Assembly: GCA_002709305.1 (NCBI GenBank)
Contig: PAQM01000015.1
Location: forward strand, 19,099 to 83,098
Direction: 5' to 3'
Source: Crocinitomicaceae bacterium
Lineage (GTDB): Bacteria; Bacteroidota; Bacteroidia; Flavobacteriales_D; Crocinitomicaceae
Length of the DNA stretch: 64,000 nt
Numbering within the stretch: position 1 is the stretch's first letter; every line of letters begins with the position of its first letter. Under the pieces are notes generated by a model. That model did not search any database, was not told the origin of the DNA, and saw nothing but the letters and a program-made list of their open reading frames with translations. A program made the position numbers and the translations under genes. Positions 55,627-64,000 of the stretch are shown piece by piece.

Positions 55627-56826
55627 TTAATTAATTCTTCCAGGGTAAACTTTTAATGCTTCTTCAAGACACTTAATAGCATTTTTTAAAGATTCTTTAT
55701 TTAAAACATAAGCGATTCTAGCTTCTTGTTTCCCTAAACCAGGAGTTGAATAAAAACCACTAGCTGGTGCCATCATTACAGTTGAACCTTTATACTCAAA
55801 ACTTTCTAGTAACCACTGGCAAAAATTTTCGCTATTATCAACAGGGAATTTAGCAACACAATAGAATGCACCACTTGGATTTGGACAAAATACGCCTGGT
55901 ATTCTATTTAACCCTTCTACAGTTATATTTCTTCTTTCAACATATTCTTTCACTACTTCTTCAAAGTAAGTTTCTGGTGTAGATAATGCAGCTTCTGCTG
56001 CAATTTGATCAATTGTTGGTGGTGAAAGTCTTGCCTGACCAAATTTTAGTGCTGCGGCCATTATATTTTTATTCTTAGAAACAATTGCACCTATTCTTGA
56101 TCCACACATTGAATAACGTTTAGAAACGGAATCAATCATAATTACATTTTCTTCAATACCTTCTAAATTCATTACTGAATGTGGTTTTGCTCCATCGTAA
56201 CAAAATTCACGATATACTTCATCTGCAAATAAGAATAAATCATATTTTTTAACTATTTCTTTTAATTGATATAATTCTTCTTTTGAGTATAAATATCCAG
56301 TCGGATTACCAGGGTTGCAAATTACAATTGCTTTTGTTTTTTGATTAATTTTCTTTTCTATTTCTGATATTGGAGGAAGCGCAAAACCATTTTGAATATT
56401 TGAAGTAACTGGTATTACATTTAAACCAGCAGAAACAGCAAATCCATTATAGTTTGCATAAAAGGGTTCAGGGATTATAATTTCATCATTTAAATCACAA
56501 GTTGACATAAAACCAAATGTTAATGCTTCAGATCCTCCAGTTGTTATTATTATATCTTCTGGTAGTACATCAATATTAACCGATTGATAATATTCAGAAA
56601 GTTTATTTCTATAGGATTGAAAACCTGCAGAATGGCTGTATTCTATTACTTTTCTGTCAATATTTTTAATAGCATTTATTGCAACTTCTGGTGTTTCAAT
56701 ATCAGGTTGTCCAATGTTTAAGTGATATACAGATTTACCCATAGATTTTGCCTTTTCAGCAAAAGGAACCAATTTTCTAATTGGTGATTCGGGCATTTTT
56801 ACTGCTTTGTTTGATAATTTTGGCAT
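55627..56826 (-). CDS. Class I/II pyridoxal-phosphate aminotransferase (aspartate-type)
   Basis: This is a 399-residue fold type I aminotransferase. Residues seen are Asn175 in NPGNPTG, Asp202 in ADEVYREF, the Schiff-base Lys236 in SVSKRYSMCGSR and the C-terminal Arg in EARIAYVL that binds the substrate carboxylate. Its length and pattern fit the AspC/AAT-Ib group, which mostly use aspartate or aromatic amino acids; the exact substrate is not decided by sequence. It is a single-gene unit flanked by a terminator downstream and an 87-base gap upstream. Confidence 0.93.
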   Translation of the reverse strand: MPKLSNKAVKMPESPIRKLVPFAEKAKSMGKSVYHLNIGQPDIETPEVAINAIKNIDRKVIEYSHSAGFQSYRNKLSEYYQSVNIDVLPEDIIITTGGSEALTFGFMSTCDLNDEIIIPEPFYANYNGFAVSAGLNVIPVTSNIQNGFALPPISEIEKKINQKTKAIVICNPGNPTGYLYSKEELYQLKEIVKKYDLFLFADEVYREFCYDGAKPHSVMNLEGIEENVIMIDSVSKRYSMCGSRIGAIVSKNKNIMAAALKFGQARLSPPTIDQIAAEAALSTPETYFEEVVKEYVERRNITVEGLNRIPGVFCPNPSGAFYCVAKFPVDNSENFCQWLLESFEYKGSTVMMAPASGFYSTPGLGKQEARIAYVLNKESLKNAIKCLEEALKVYPGRIN

Positions 56827-56913
56827 AAAAAAAATTTACAGTAAAAATAAATAGAAAGTTCTACAATTTGTTATTCCTTTCTATATGTTTTTTATGTTTT
56901 AATATATATAATA

Positions 56914-57360
56914 TCAAATTCTATTGATTATGTATTTTATATCTATTATATCTATAAAACCTTCCCAGATATCTATTATTTGATTTTTTGAATTAAGAAA
57001 TATAAATGTAGGATAATTAATTTTATTTTTTTTTATAAATTTTTTGATAATTTGGTGTCTTCCTTGATTTAATCCATTTTTTTGAAAAAAGTAAGTTGTA
57101 TCATTAAATTTTATAGGTGATTCAAAATTTTCTTTTAGTTTATAAAAACTGATGTCGTATTCATTTAAAATATTCTGGAATTTTTTTTGTAAAATTTTAT
57201 TTTCATTTATTCTGCATATATTACACCAATCAGCAGTTAACATAACGACTTTAATTTCTGATGAATTTTTATCTAACCCAGATAAATCTTCAAATTTATT
57301 TTGGGCGTATGTTAAAAAAAATGTAGTTATAAAAACTAATAATGATATTATTTTAATCAT
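56914..57360 (-). CDS. Exported thioredoxin-family protein coupled to a TonB receptor
   Basis: This is a 148-residue protein with a signal peptide of about 19 residues (ending LTYAQ) and a thioredoxin fold carrying CxxC (Cys46, Cys49) in LTADWCNICR. The IKYIINRI tail and the FFQKNG and YPTFIFL segments, with the cis-proline after the central strand, fit the family. It should act on thiols or metals in the periplasm. Its ATG overlaps the stop of the TonB receptor by 4 bases, so the two are translated together. The receptor has its own CxxC in the plug, a possible partner. Confidence 0.85.
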   Translation of the reverse strand: MIKIISLLVFITTFFLTYAQNKFEDLSGLDKNSSEIKVVMLTADWCNICRINENKILQKKFQNILNEYDISFYKLKENFESPIKFNDTTYFFQKNGLNQGRHQIIKKFIKKNKINYPTFIFLNSKNQIIDIWEGFIDIIDIKYIINRI

Positions 57361-59645
57361 TTATTATAATTTATAAGATATCTTATGCCTAAAAATCCTC
57401 TAATTCCTTGGTTTGGTGCATAAGCATATGATGGATCAAATGTTAAAGCATATGGATTATTTGCTGTTGATAAAGCATTTCCATTATTGTCAAATAGAAC
57501 ATTTTTGTCAAAAGGGTCATTACTTCTAGCAATTATAAATGGTGCATTTTTATTTGGTGTCCAATTTAACAAATTTTTAACCCCACCATATATTTCCCAT
57601 GATTTTAATAATGAGTATGTAATTTGAATGTTTTGTATATTCCACCATGGTGAAAATTCAGGACGTGGATCTAGTTCATTTAATAATGGAAGCCTCATTG
57701 GGCTATATACATTTCCAGTATAGTCTATATTAAGGTTTAATTTTTCAATTTTGTAACTTATATTCCAAGTTCCAGAAAATTTTTCTGTTAATATTTGTTG
57801 TTTTTTAATACCATTATTATATGTAGAAATATCCATAAAGGTTCCTCCAAATTGAATGGATAAGTTTTTTATTATGTTAGCAGTAATATTAAAACTTATT
57901 CCTTGACTGATAGCATGAGAACTTAAATTTTTGTAGAAAATGAAGTTGGGGTCAGTATCGTAATCAGGGATTATTCTATTGGTGAAGTATGTATAAAAAC
58001 CAGTGAAATCAATATTTATGTATTGTTTCTTTTTACTAATAATTGTTTTATTGAAATTTATATTAGCATTGTAAGATTCTTCTGGTTCTATATCATTAGA
58101 AATACTTACTTCACGAGCTCCTGTTAATGCCGCGTGATCTTCTGTAAAAATATTCACTACACGATAGCCTGTACCAGTATTAATTCTAATTAAATCATTT
58201 GGACTAATTGTCCATTTATATCCTATTCTAGGTGTAAATATTGATCCGTGATTTGTATTATAATCATAACGAAAACCTAATAGTAATTTATGTTTATTAT
58301 TGAATTTCAACTCATCTTGAATAAAAAATCCTGGTAAATAAGTTATTATGGGATTATTTGTATTAGTTGATGAATTATCAATCTGTGTTGCAGTTGTATT
58401 ATCATCATATTTTGTAAATCGAATAGCTGATCCAAAAATCATATTATGGTTTCGAATTTTTTTATCGTAATGTATTTGACTAAATCCAACGAATTGATTA
58501 CCCATAAATGGGATATTTCCGTAATAACTATTTTGGTTGTGGTTGTTTAATGAAGCAGATATAAATATCCTTTCTTTAAAAGGAAGTTCATAGTTTAGAA
58601 TGAACTCATAACGATTGGTGTAAATACTTTCACCATATATACTATCTCCTCCTCTAAAATTAAGGTTCCAATTTATATCTCCTCCCCATCGGTCTTCATA
58701 TAAATATCTTGCTGCTAATGTGAAAAGTTTATAATCTTTACGTTTAAAATTCCATTTTTGAAAAATGGAAATACGGTCTTGTAATGTTACATCTGTAAAT
58801 CCATCTTGATTATTGTCACGTTTATAATTGTATTTAAAGTAATTTATTCCAGTTAAAATAGAAGCTTTTCCTTTAATATTTGATTTTAATGCAATATCCG
58901 TATTAGTTTCTAACCAACTTGTTGTAAATAGATTTAATGATAATAAGTTTTCATTTTGTGTTTTTTTTGTAATTACATTTATCACACCTCCAATAGCTTC
59001 ACTTCCATATAAAGTAGAACCTGGACCTTTAATAACTTCAATTCTGTCAATTATTGAATTTGGAATTCCTGTAAGGCCGTAAACTGTTGATAAACTACTT
59101 ACTATAGGCATTCCATCAATTAACATCATTGTATATGCACCTTCTAATCCATTAATTTGAATGTCACCTGTGTTACAGACATTACAGTTTAATTGAGGTC
59201 TAACACCATTAATAATTCCAATTGATTCATATATTGAAGGAGATGGATTTTTGTTTAATATTTTAGGTCTATATATTTCAACATTAACTATGCTTTCTTT
59301 TTTAGAGGTCTCTTTTAATGTTCCACTGACTACAACTTCTTTAAAATTTTGCGATTCTTTTTCAATATTAATTTTAAGGATTGAAGAAGAAGGGGATTTT
59401 ATTGAAATAGTTTTTGGTTTAAATCCAAAAGCAAATAATTTTAATTCATACATTCCATTAGGAATATTTTCTAGTCTGAATCTTCCATTAATATCACTAA
59501 TCGTATTAATTTTTAGAGATTTCACTATTATTTTCACATAGGGTATAGTTTCACTATCAGAATATACAATCCCCTGAATAGTTTCTTGTGAAAAAATTAT
59601 AGAGGTGCAAAATATAAATAAAATAAAAGTTAAATTTTTTGACAT
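57357..59645 (-). CDS. TonB-dependent receptor, probable metal-related importer
   Basis: This is a 762-residue outer-membrane receptor. The signal peptide is about 1-20 (ending IIFSQ), a CarboxypepD_reg domain covers about 22-95 and the plug about 110-240. The plug holds CNVCNTGDIQINGLEG with CxxC at Cys154/Cys157, MMLIDGMPIVSSLSTVYG and GPGSTLYGSEAIGGVINVI. A 22-strand-type barrel follows, ending IRGFLGIRYLINYNK. The divergent DtxR/MntR-family gene and the inverted repeat over its promoter suggest metal-dependent repression. A thioredoxin gene follows with a 4-base overlap. Ligand unknown: iron, manganese or another metal complex are all possible. Confidence 0.9.
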   Translation of the reverse strand: MSKNLTFILFIFCTSIIFSQETIQGIVYSDSETIPYVKIIVKSLKINTISDINGRFRLENIPNGMYELKLFAFGFKPKTISIKSPSSSILKINIEKESQNFKEVVVSGTLKETSKKESIVNVEIYRPKILNKNPSPSIYESIGIINGVRPQLNCNVCNTGDIQINGLEGAYTMMLIDGMPIVSSLSTVYGLTGIPNSIIDRIEVIKGPGSTLYGSEAIGGVINVITKKTQNENLLSLNLFTTSWLETNTDIALKSNIKGKASILTGINYFKYNYKRDNNQDGFTDVTLQDRISIFQKWNFKRKDYKLFTLAARYLYEDRWGGDINWNLNFRGGDSIYGESIYTNRYEFILNYELPFKERIFISASLNNHNQNSYYGNIPFMGNQFVGFSQIHYDKKIRNHNMIFGSAIRFTKYDDNTTATQIDNSSTNTNNPIITYLPGFFIQDELKFNNKHKLLLGFRYDYNTNHGSIFTPRIGYKWTISPNDLIRINTGTGYRVVNIFTEDHAALTGAREVSISNDIEPEESYNANINFNKTIISKKKQYINIDFTGFYTYFTNRIIPDYDTDPNFIFYKNLSSHAISQGISFNITANIIKNLSIQFGGTFMDISTYNNGIKKQQILTEKFSGTWNISYKIEKLNLNIDYTGNVYSPMRLPLLNELDPRPEFSPWWNIQNIQITYSLLKSWEIYGGVKNLLNWTPNKNAPFIIARSNDPFDKNVLFDNNGNALSTANNPYALTFDPSYAYAPNQGIRGFLGIRYLINYNK

Positions 59646-59658
59646 AATATTTTGTTTG

Positions 59659-59666
59659 CAAAACTA
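59659..59666 (-). promoter_or_regulatory. Bacteroidota -7 box (TAGTTTTG) of the TonB receptor
   Basis: TAGTTTTG on the minus strand ends 13 bases before the receptor ATG. The inverted repeat 59671-59688 lies immediately upstream of it, between the -7 and -33 positions. Confidence 0.5.
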
Positions 59667-59670
59667 AAAA

Positions 59671-59688
59671 AGTTAGTTTAATCTAACT
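59671..59688. promoter_or_regulatory. Operator-like inverted repeat for the DtxR-family regulator
   Basis: AGTTAGTTTAATCTAACT is a perfect inverted repeat with 6-base arms and a 6-base spacer, in the 75-base gap between the TonB receptor and the regulator. It fits the general size and TTAG/CTAA arms of DtxR/MntR-type boxes and covers the promoter regions of both genes. Assignment to the adjacent regulator is an inference. Confidence 0.6.
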
Positions 59689-59708
59689 ATTTTTTATTTA
59701 GTTTTTTT

Positions 59709-59716
59709 TATTTTTG
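59709..59716 (+). promoter_or_regulatory. Bacteroidota -7 box (TATTTTTG) of the dtxR-family gene
   Basis: TATTTTTG ends 4 bases before the ATG at 59721, so the mRNA may start at the ATG. The surrounding sequence is T-rich, so the match has limited weight. Confidence 0.4.
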
Positions 59717-59720
59717 ATAT

Positions 59721-60404
59721 ATGTTATCATTTACAGAGGAAAATTATCTAAAATCAATTGTTCAATTAACAATATTCGAATCTACTGAGAGAGAGGTTGG
59801 GGTAAATAAATTAGCTTCTTGTTTGGATGTAAAACCTGCTACGGTTAGTGATATGGTTAAAAAATTGAATGCAAAAAAATTAGTCAATTATAAAAAATAT
59901 GGAAAAGTTTCATTAACTAAAAAAGGACGAAAATCAGGAATGATGGTTATTCGTCGTCATCGTTTGTGGGAAACTTTTTTGCAAATAAAATTAAATTTTT
60001 CATGGGATGAAGTTCATGATTTAGCAGAGGAGTTAGAGCATATATATTCTGAAAAATTAATTAATAGATTAGATGAATTTTTAGATTTCCCTTCATTTGA
60101 TCCTCATGGTGATGCTATACCTAATGCTGATGGTGAAATTTTTATTCCGTTTCGAAAGCTACTTTCTGAGGCTAAAGTAGGAGATATAGTTAAGATTATA
60201 GCTGTTAAAGACAATACAAAAGAATTTTTAAATTATGTAGACAAAATAGGTATTGTTATAAATGATAAAATAATTATTGAATCGAAAGATAATTTTAATT
60301 CTCTAACAACAATCAATATAAAAGGTAAACTACATGTAGTTTCTCCAAGGTTTACTGATAATATTTTTATAGTTTCTCCTAAGTTTGAAAAGGCAAAAGA
60401 TTGA
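59721..60404 (+). CDS. DtxR/MntR-family metal-dependent transcriptional repressor
   Basis: This is a 227-residue regulator with three parts: a winged helix (about 1-65, VGVNKLASCLDVKPATVSDMVKKL), a metal-binding dimerisation domain (about 66-135) and a C-terminal FeoA/SH3-like domain (about 150-227). Candidate metal ligands include His80, Glu84, His99, Glu103, Glu106 and His107. Glu103 lines up with Cys102 of DtxR, a position where manganese-sensing MntR has Glu, so manganese sensing is plausible. The inverted repeat and promoter boxes upstream suggest self-regulation and control of the divergent TonB receptor. Confidence 0.93.
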   Translation: MLSFTEENYLKSIVQLTIFESTEREVGVNKLASCLDVKPATVSDMVKKLNAKKLVNYKKYGKVSLTKKGRKSGMMVIRRHRLWETFLQIKLNFSWDEVHDLAEELEHIYSEKLINRLDEFLDFPSFDPHGDAIPNADGEIFIPFRKLLSEAKVGDIVKIIAVKDNTKEFLNYVDKIGIVINDKIIIESKDNFNSLTTINIKGKLHVVSPRFTDNIFIVSPKFEKAKD

Positions 60405-60457
60405 ATTTGTAGTAATTAGTAGTTCATTACATTTATGTCTTAAAGCTTCTTCTGCTT

Positions 60458-60880
60458 TTATTTTAGTTTTTTGATAAAATGAAATCCTTTTGGGATGTAA
60501 CCTTGGTTGTAAAAGAATTTATGTGCTTTAAAGTTATTAGTATATGTGTCAAGAGCAATCATTGAGCATTTCTCTTTTCTTGCTTTTGCTTCCATGTATT
60601 TAAATAATTCTTCACCTATTCCTTTTGAACGATACTTTTTTGATATTACGATGTTATCTAGCTCAAAATATTTATCACACCATAGCTTTGTTCCTATCCA
60701 ATATCCGGTAAGTCCAATACATTCCTTTTTGTTGTATACTCCCACTTGTTTGTAATTGTTAGAGAGCATATCATTAAGTTTATTTTTGTATTCTTTTAAA
60801 GTTAATCTAGGGTAGACTTCTTTTAGAATTTTAAAATTCTCTAACATTGTTTTTAGATTTTTTATTTCTTTAATTTCCAT
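60458..60880 (-). CDS. GNAT-family N-acetyltransferase
   Basis: The ATG at 60880 gives 140 residues; a TTG nine bases earlier is less likely. The acetyl-CoA motif RSKGIGEELFKYMEAKARK is preceded by the strand ELDNIVISKKY and followed by NFKAHKFFYNQGYIPKG. This is the standard GNAT core. The substrate is unknown. The start overlaps the end of the S9 peptidase gene by 11 bases, so both are translated from one message. Confidence 0.92.
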   Translation of the reverse strand: MEIKEIKNLKTMLENFKILKEVYPRLTLKEYKNKLNDMLSNNYKQVGVYNKKECIGLTGYWIGTKLWCDKYFELDNIVISKKYRSKGIGEELFKYMEAKARKEKCSMIALDTYTNNFKAHKFFYNQGYIPKGFHFIKKLK

Positions 60881-63221
60881 TTTTCTCAAGAATTAATTCT
60901 TCGTAAAATAATTCATAAATTCTCCGATATTCATCATTCCAAGAACTTGATTTTTTAAACCCATGACCTTCAACAGGGAATACAGCTAATTCCCAGTTAT
61001 TTTTTTCTAATTCTATAAAACGTTGTGTTAGACGAATTATGTCTTGAAATTGTACATTGTCATCAACCATTCCATGTAGCATAAGTAATCTATCTTTTAA
61101 GTTTTCCGCATAATAAATAGGAGATGACTTTTTATATGCTTCCGGATCTGTTGTAGGATAATTTAAAATGTTACTTGTATATTCATGATTATAATGAAAC
61201 CAATCTGTTACAGAACGCAAAGCTGCTCCTGCTTTAAATTCTCCAGGTGTTTTTAATAAGGCCATTAATGTTATAAAACCTCCATAAGAACCACCATAAA
61301 TTCCAACTCGGTTTGAATCAATTTTCAATGAATCTATTAAAAATCTTTTTCCATCTATTTGATCTGTTAGATCAACTCCACCCATTTCTCTATAAATGGC
61401 AGTTCTGTGATCCCTTCCATATCCTTTACTCGCTCGGTAATCAATATCTAAAATTGTAAAACCATTATCTCTTAGTAAATTATGAAACATATATTCTCTA
61501 TAATAATCACTCCAATAATTGTGAGCATTTTGTAAGTATCCTGCTCCATGAACAAAAATTATTGCCGCATTATTTTTTTTTGAGTCATCAGGAATATATA
61601 CTCTTGCATATAAAGTATTACTATCTCTAGATTCTATTTTTATTACCTCAGGGTTATACCAATTATAATTATTAAATGATTTAGAAGTTGATGATGTTAT
61701 TTGAGTAATTTTTGTGTTTTGTTTGTTAGTAGCAAGATATAATTCCCAAGGTTTATTTTTATATGAATACCTAATAGCAAGGTCTTTTTCATTTGGTGAT
61801 ACTGTAACTTGATAATTACCATCACCTTCTAGAATTGGAATTAATTTTTTAGTATTTAGATGTAAATGGTAGAAATTACGATTTCCCGGGTGTGTCTTAT
61901 TCGCATGAATATAAAATATAGAGCCATTTTTACTAAGTTCTACACTATGAACTTCCCATTGACCCGACGTTATTGCTTCCTTTTCTCCAGTAGATGTATT
62001 ATATGTGTATAAGTGAGAGTAACCAGTTTCTTCTGATTGGAAATAAATAGTTTCATTATCAGATAACCAACCGAGTGTCCCTGTAACCATATTCCAACCT
62101 GAAATTCCTGGGCCACCAATCCATGCTTCATCATGTTGATGTTCAAGTGTTGTTATTTTACCTGATGGAAGATCAATGGATATAATCCAGCGATCTTTGT
62201 TATCATAGCTTCTAACATCCATTATATTTTTTTTTCCATCATTAGAAAATACTGCTTTGTGCATAATTATATTTCTGTTTTTTTTATATTTTTCATGTTT
62301 ATAATTTATGTAATACTTTAGATATTCAGGTTTTTTTCTAATATTTTTAAGTGATGAAAAATCAACATAATATACTGTGTCTAATGATTTGTTATATATA
62401 CCAAGTTTATGTTTTGGATCTTTATCTGATACTTTTGGACGTGCTTCATTAGTGTATGTGTGGCCATCTATTGAAATATGGTGCTCTATACTTGTTTTTT
62501 TTAATTCTGGGTATTCATCTATTCTAAACAATATGAAATTCCCATCATATCCAACTTGAATATTACTAATAGAACCTTTAGGATAGTATATTGATTTTTG
62601 TTGTTTTTTATTTTGTCTATTTTTTATCCATTCTTTTTTTTCTTTTTCATGTTTATGGAAATCAAATAGTTCTATTTCTTGTAATTCCATATAATCAATA
62701 TTTTTATTAGAATTAATTTTTTTTGTATCATTCCCTTTTATAAACTCTACTATTTGTTTGATACTTCTAGTTATTTTATTGTATTTATATATACCATTTT
62801 TTATTTGGAAGTAAATAACATCATTATGTTCTTGAACATTGTCTATTGATTCATTAATTGATATAATTTTTTCTTTTAAATTTTTGTTATAGTAGATTAA
62901 ATCTCCAGATTCGGAGTAGTAAGAAGTCCTATGATATTTACTAATTTTTTCATAAAAATCGGTGTTAGTTTTTTTGATTTCTTTATTTTTTAAATTGTAA
63001 GTATATTCACAGCTAATAGGTTCATTTTTAGTATTCCATTTGAAAAATATGTATTCTCCATTTTGATCCCACTCAATATTAGAAGGTTGGTGTCCAATAA
63101 AATCATTTCCCTTCATGATTTCATGAATATTGAGTTCTGATAAATTTTTAGTTTTTTTTGTTTCTTGAGAATGACTAAATAATGTAAGTAGTGCAAAAAT
63201 TAAAATTATTATTCTATTCAT
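60870..63221 (-). CDS. Exported S9-family prolyl oligopeptidase/dipeptidyl-peptidase-like serine peptidase
   Basis: This is a 783-residue secreted peptidase. The signal peptide is about residues 1-18 (ending FSHSQ). An N-terminal beta-propeller (about 30-520) carries repeated strand motifs such as VGYDGNFILFRI and WLSDNETIYFQ. A C-terminal alpha/beta-hydrolase domain (about 545-783) has catalytic Ser645 in GGSYGGF, Asp near 720-721 in MVDDNVQ and His753 in EGHGFK. All three triad residues are present. It probably trims short peptides in the periplasm for nutrition. A GNAT acetyltransferase follows with an 11-base overlap. No T9SS tail is present. Confidence 0.93.
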   Translation of the reverse strand: MNRIIILIFALLTLFSHSQETKKTKNLSELNIHEIMKGNDFIGHQPSNIEWDQNGEYIFFKWNTKNEPISCEYTYNLKNKEIKKTNTDFYEKISKYHRTSYYSESGDLIYYNKNLKEKIISINESIDNVQEHNDVIYFQIKNGIYKYNKITRSIKQIVEFIKGNDTKKINSNKNIDYMELQEIELFDFHKHEKEKKEWIKNRQNKKQQKSIYYPKGSISNIQVGYDGNFILFRIDEYPELKKTSIEHHISIDGHTYTNEARPKVSDKDPKHKLGIYNKSLDTVYYVDFSSLKNIRKKPEYLKYYINYKHEKYKKNRNIIMHKAVFSNDGKKNIMDVRSYDNKDRWIISIDLPSGKITTLEHQHDEAWIGGPGISGWNMVTGTLGWLSDNETIYFQSEETGYSHLYTYNTSTGEKEAITSGQWEVHSVELSKNGSIFYIHANKTHPGNRNFYHLHLNTKKLIPILEGDGNYQVTVSPNEKDLAIRYSYKNKPWELYLATNKQNTKITQITSSTSKSFNNYNWYNPEVIKIESRDSNTLYARVYIPDDSKKNNAAIIFVHGAGYLQNAHNYWSDYYREYMFHNLLRDNGFTILDIDYRASKGYGRDHRTAIYREMGGVDLTDQIDGKRFLIDSLKIDSNRVGIYGGSYGGFITLMALLKTPGEFKAGAALRSVTDWFHYNHEYTSNILNYPTTDPEAYKKSSPIYYAENLKDRLLMLHGMVDDNVQFQDIIRLTQRFIELEKNNWELAVFPVEGHGFKKSSSWNDEYRRIYELFYEELILEKNGN

Positions 63222-63346
63222 ATTTTTTGATTTAAATACTAAAGTAGGGAATGAAGATAATTAAACTAATGGAGATTAATATTATGTATTTTACAACCTT
63301 TTTGTATAAAAAATCATATTTAGGTGGTTTTCAATAATTTTAGTAG

Positions 63347-63354
63347 TATATTTG
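63347..63354 (+). promoter_or_regulatory. Bacteroidota -7 box (TATATTTG) of rpsP
   Basis: TATATTTG fits TAnnTTTG and is 75 bases before the rpsP ATG. A short stem CCTATC/GGTAGG (63359-63376) lies right at the expected transcript start. Confidence 0.5.
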
Positions 63355-63429
63355 CCGTCCTATCATTTAGGGTAGGGTTAAATAAATTTATAAACAGGAG
63401 TTTTGTACTTCAAATTGTAAAAAAAAAAA

Positions 63430-64000
63430 ATGGCAACTAAAATTAGATTGCAGAGACATGGAAAAAAAGGAAAAGCTTTTTACCACATTGTAGCTGCAGA
63501 TAGTAGAGCGAAAAGAGATGGACGTTTTATTGAGAAATTAGGAACTTATAATCCAAATACAAATCCAGCAACAATCAATATTGATTTTGACCGTACATTA
63601 AATTGGGTTAAAGATGGTGCTGAGATGACTGATACAGCAAGATCTATCTTGTCTTATAAAGGAGTTCTTTATAAAAATCATTTAATTAAGGGTGTTCTAA
63701 AAGGAGCATTAACAGAAGAACAAGTGGAAGAAAAATTTAGTAATTGGATTGAAGAAAAGTCTAAAAAAATAGAGGCCAAAGCATCAAAAATAGCTGAGGC
63801 TAAGGCTAAATTAAAGGCAGATAAATTAAAAGTAGAAGCAGATTTATCTTTAGCAAGAGCAAAGGAAATTCAAGCTAAGCAACTAGAAGCTTTAGCTCCA
63901 CCTAAAGTATCAGAGGAAGCTCCAGCATCGGAAGAAGCACCAGCAGCAGAAGCAGCACCAGCATCGGAAGAAGCACCAGCAGCAGAAGCAGCACCAGCAT
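63430..64000 (+). CDS. rpsP: 30S ribosomal protein S16 (3' end cut by window edge)
   Basis: The ATG at 63430 follows a run of A and opens [20 protein letters not shown], the S16 family start; the core (about 1-85) includes [13 protein letters not shown] and [12 protein letters not shown]. After it comes a long extension with Lys/Ala/Glu helices (about 95-155) and then an Ala/Pro/Glu tail built from a 36-base repeat. The frame is still open at 64000, so the end is not seen. Extended S16 tails occur in Bacteroidota. Too long for a bare S16 (about 80-90 residues elsewhere). Confidence 0.95.
   Translation, partial: MATKIRLQRHGKKGKAFYHIVAADSRAKRDGRFIEKLGTYNPNTNPATINIDFDRTLNWVKDGAEMTDTARSILSYKGVLYKNHLIKGVLKGALTEEQVEEKFSNWIEEKSKKIEAKASKIAEAKAKLKADKLKVEADLSLARAKEIQAKQLEALAPPKVSEEAPASEEAPAAEAAPASEEAPAAEAAPA
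63922..64000. repeat. 36-base tandem repeat coding the EAPA-type tail of S16
   Basis: Two full copies (63922-63957, 63958-63993) and the start of a third (63994-64000) of a GC-richer unit beginning CCAGCATCGGAAGAAGC are seen, continuing off the window edge. Each copy adds 12 residues of Ala/Pro/Glu/Ser. Confidence 0.9.

Noticed and set aside
60442..60458. Weak stem AAAGC/GCTTT after the dtxR-family gene as a terminator
   Set aside because: A five-pair stem followed by a broken T-run is not convincing.
1..64000. CRISPR arrays, tRNA or rRNA genes, insertion sequences, prophage or restriction systems
   Set aside because: I looked for repeat-spacer patterns, cloverleaf motifs, transposases and phage genes and saw none; the region is ordinary core genome.

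Overview
This is a gene-dense, strongly AT-rich window from a member of the Bacteroidota, most likely a marine Flavobacteriia/Flavobacteriales organism. Several independent signs point there. At least five secreted proteins carry C-terminal tails of the type used by the type IX secretion system (T9SS). gldF and gldG, which belong to the gliding-associated ABC transporter, are present. Cytochrome c maturation uses a fused ResB-ResC (CcsBA) protein. Two bacillithiol genes (bshC, bshB1) are present. About half of the apparent transcription starts are preceded by the Bacteroidota -7 box TAnnTTTG. Several genes need TTG start codons. No tRNA, rRNA, CRISPR array, insertion sequence or prophage was found, and no gene-free stretch exceeds 300 bases.

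Layout. 1-6189: a partial TPR gene and a small unknown gene; then, leftward, dnaX, a NYN/OST-HTH protein and a secreted esterase; then cyclophilin with a CrtD-like carotenoid desaturase. 6267-14621: bshC, a TonB-dependent receptor, a large T9SS-exported protein, a second secreted esterase and a coiled-coil exported protein. 14738-19144: an ABC exporter pair of the NatAB type, a Ppx/GppA phosphatase and a sigma-54-type response regulator that lacks a DNA-binding domain. 19161-23634: a small exported protein, a glycosyltransferase and alaS. 23793-29358: an M23 peptidase, dnaK and two T9SS-tailed proteins. 29485-32659: the classic thrS-infC-rpmI-rplT translation operon. 32828-41325: a DUF5916 outer-membrane-type protein, dnaN, then a leftward operon running SAM hydroxide adenosyltransferase, ABM protein, gldF, gldG, DUF4340-like protein. 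41473-47386: phoH, purC, ccsBA and bshB1 rightward. 47429-52001: a leftward operon of cysteine desulfurase, glycosyltransferase, GreA-like protein and a double-length PLP protein. 52068-57360: a vWA protein, hemN, a T9SS adhesin-like protein, an aminotransferase and a thioredoxin. 57357-60404: a TonB receptor divergent from a DtxR/MntR-family regulator, with a clear operator-like inverted repeat between them. 60458-64000: a GNAT acetyltransferase, an S9 peptidase and the start of rpsP.

Most of the window is conserved flavobacterial core genome. The points most worth following up are: (a) an 11-A run at the end of domain III of dnaX where slippage in either direction hits a stop within a few codons, predicting a gamma-like short product; (b) a metalloregulated TonB receptor/thioredoxin pair with a CxxC in the receptor plug; (c) a sigma-54-like promoter with clustered TGTCA half-sites before dnaK; (d) genes whose -7 box ends only 4-5 bases before the ATG, suggesting leaderless mRNAs; (e) a tandem PLP-enzyme protein with one degenerate half. 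I did not find a defence island or other obviously novel multi-gene system.
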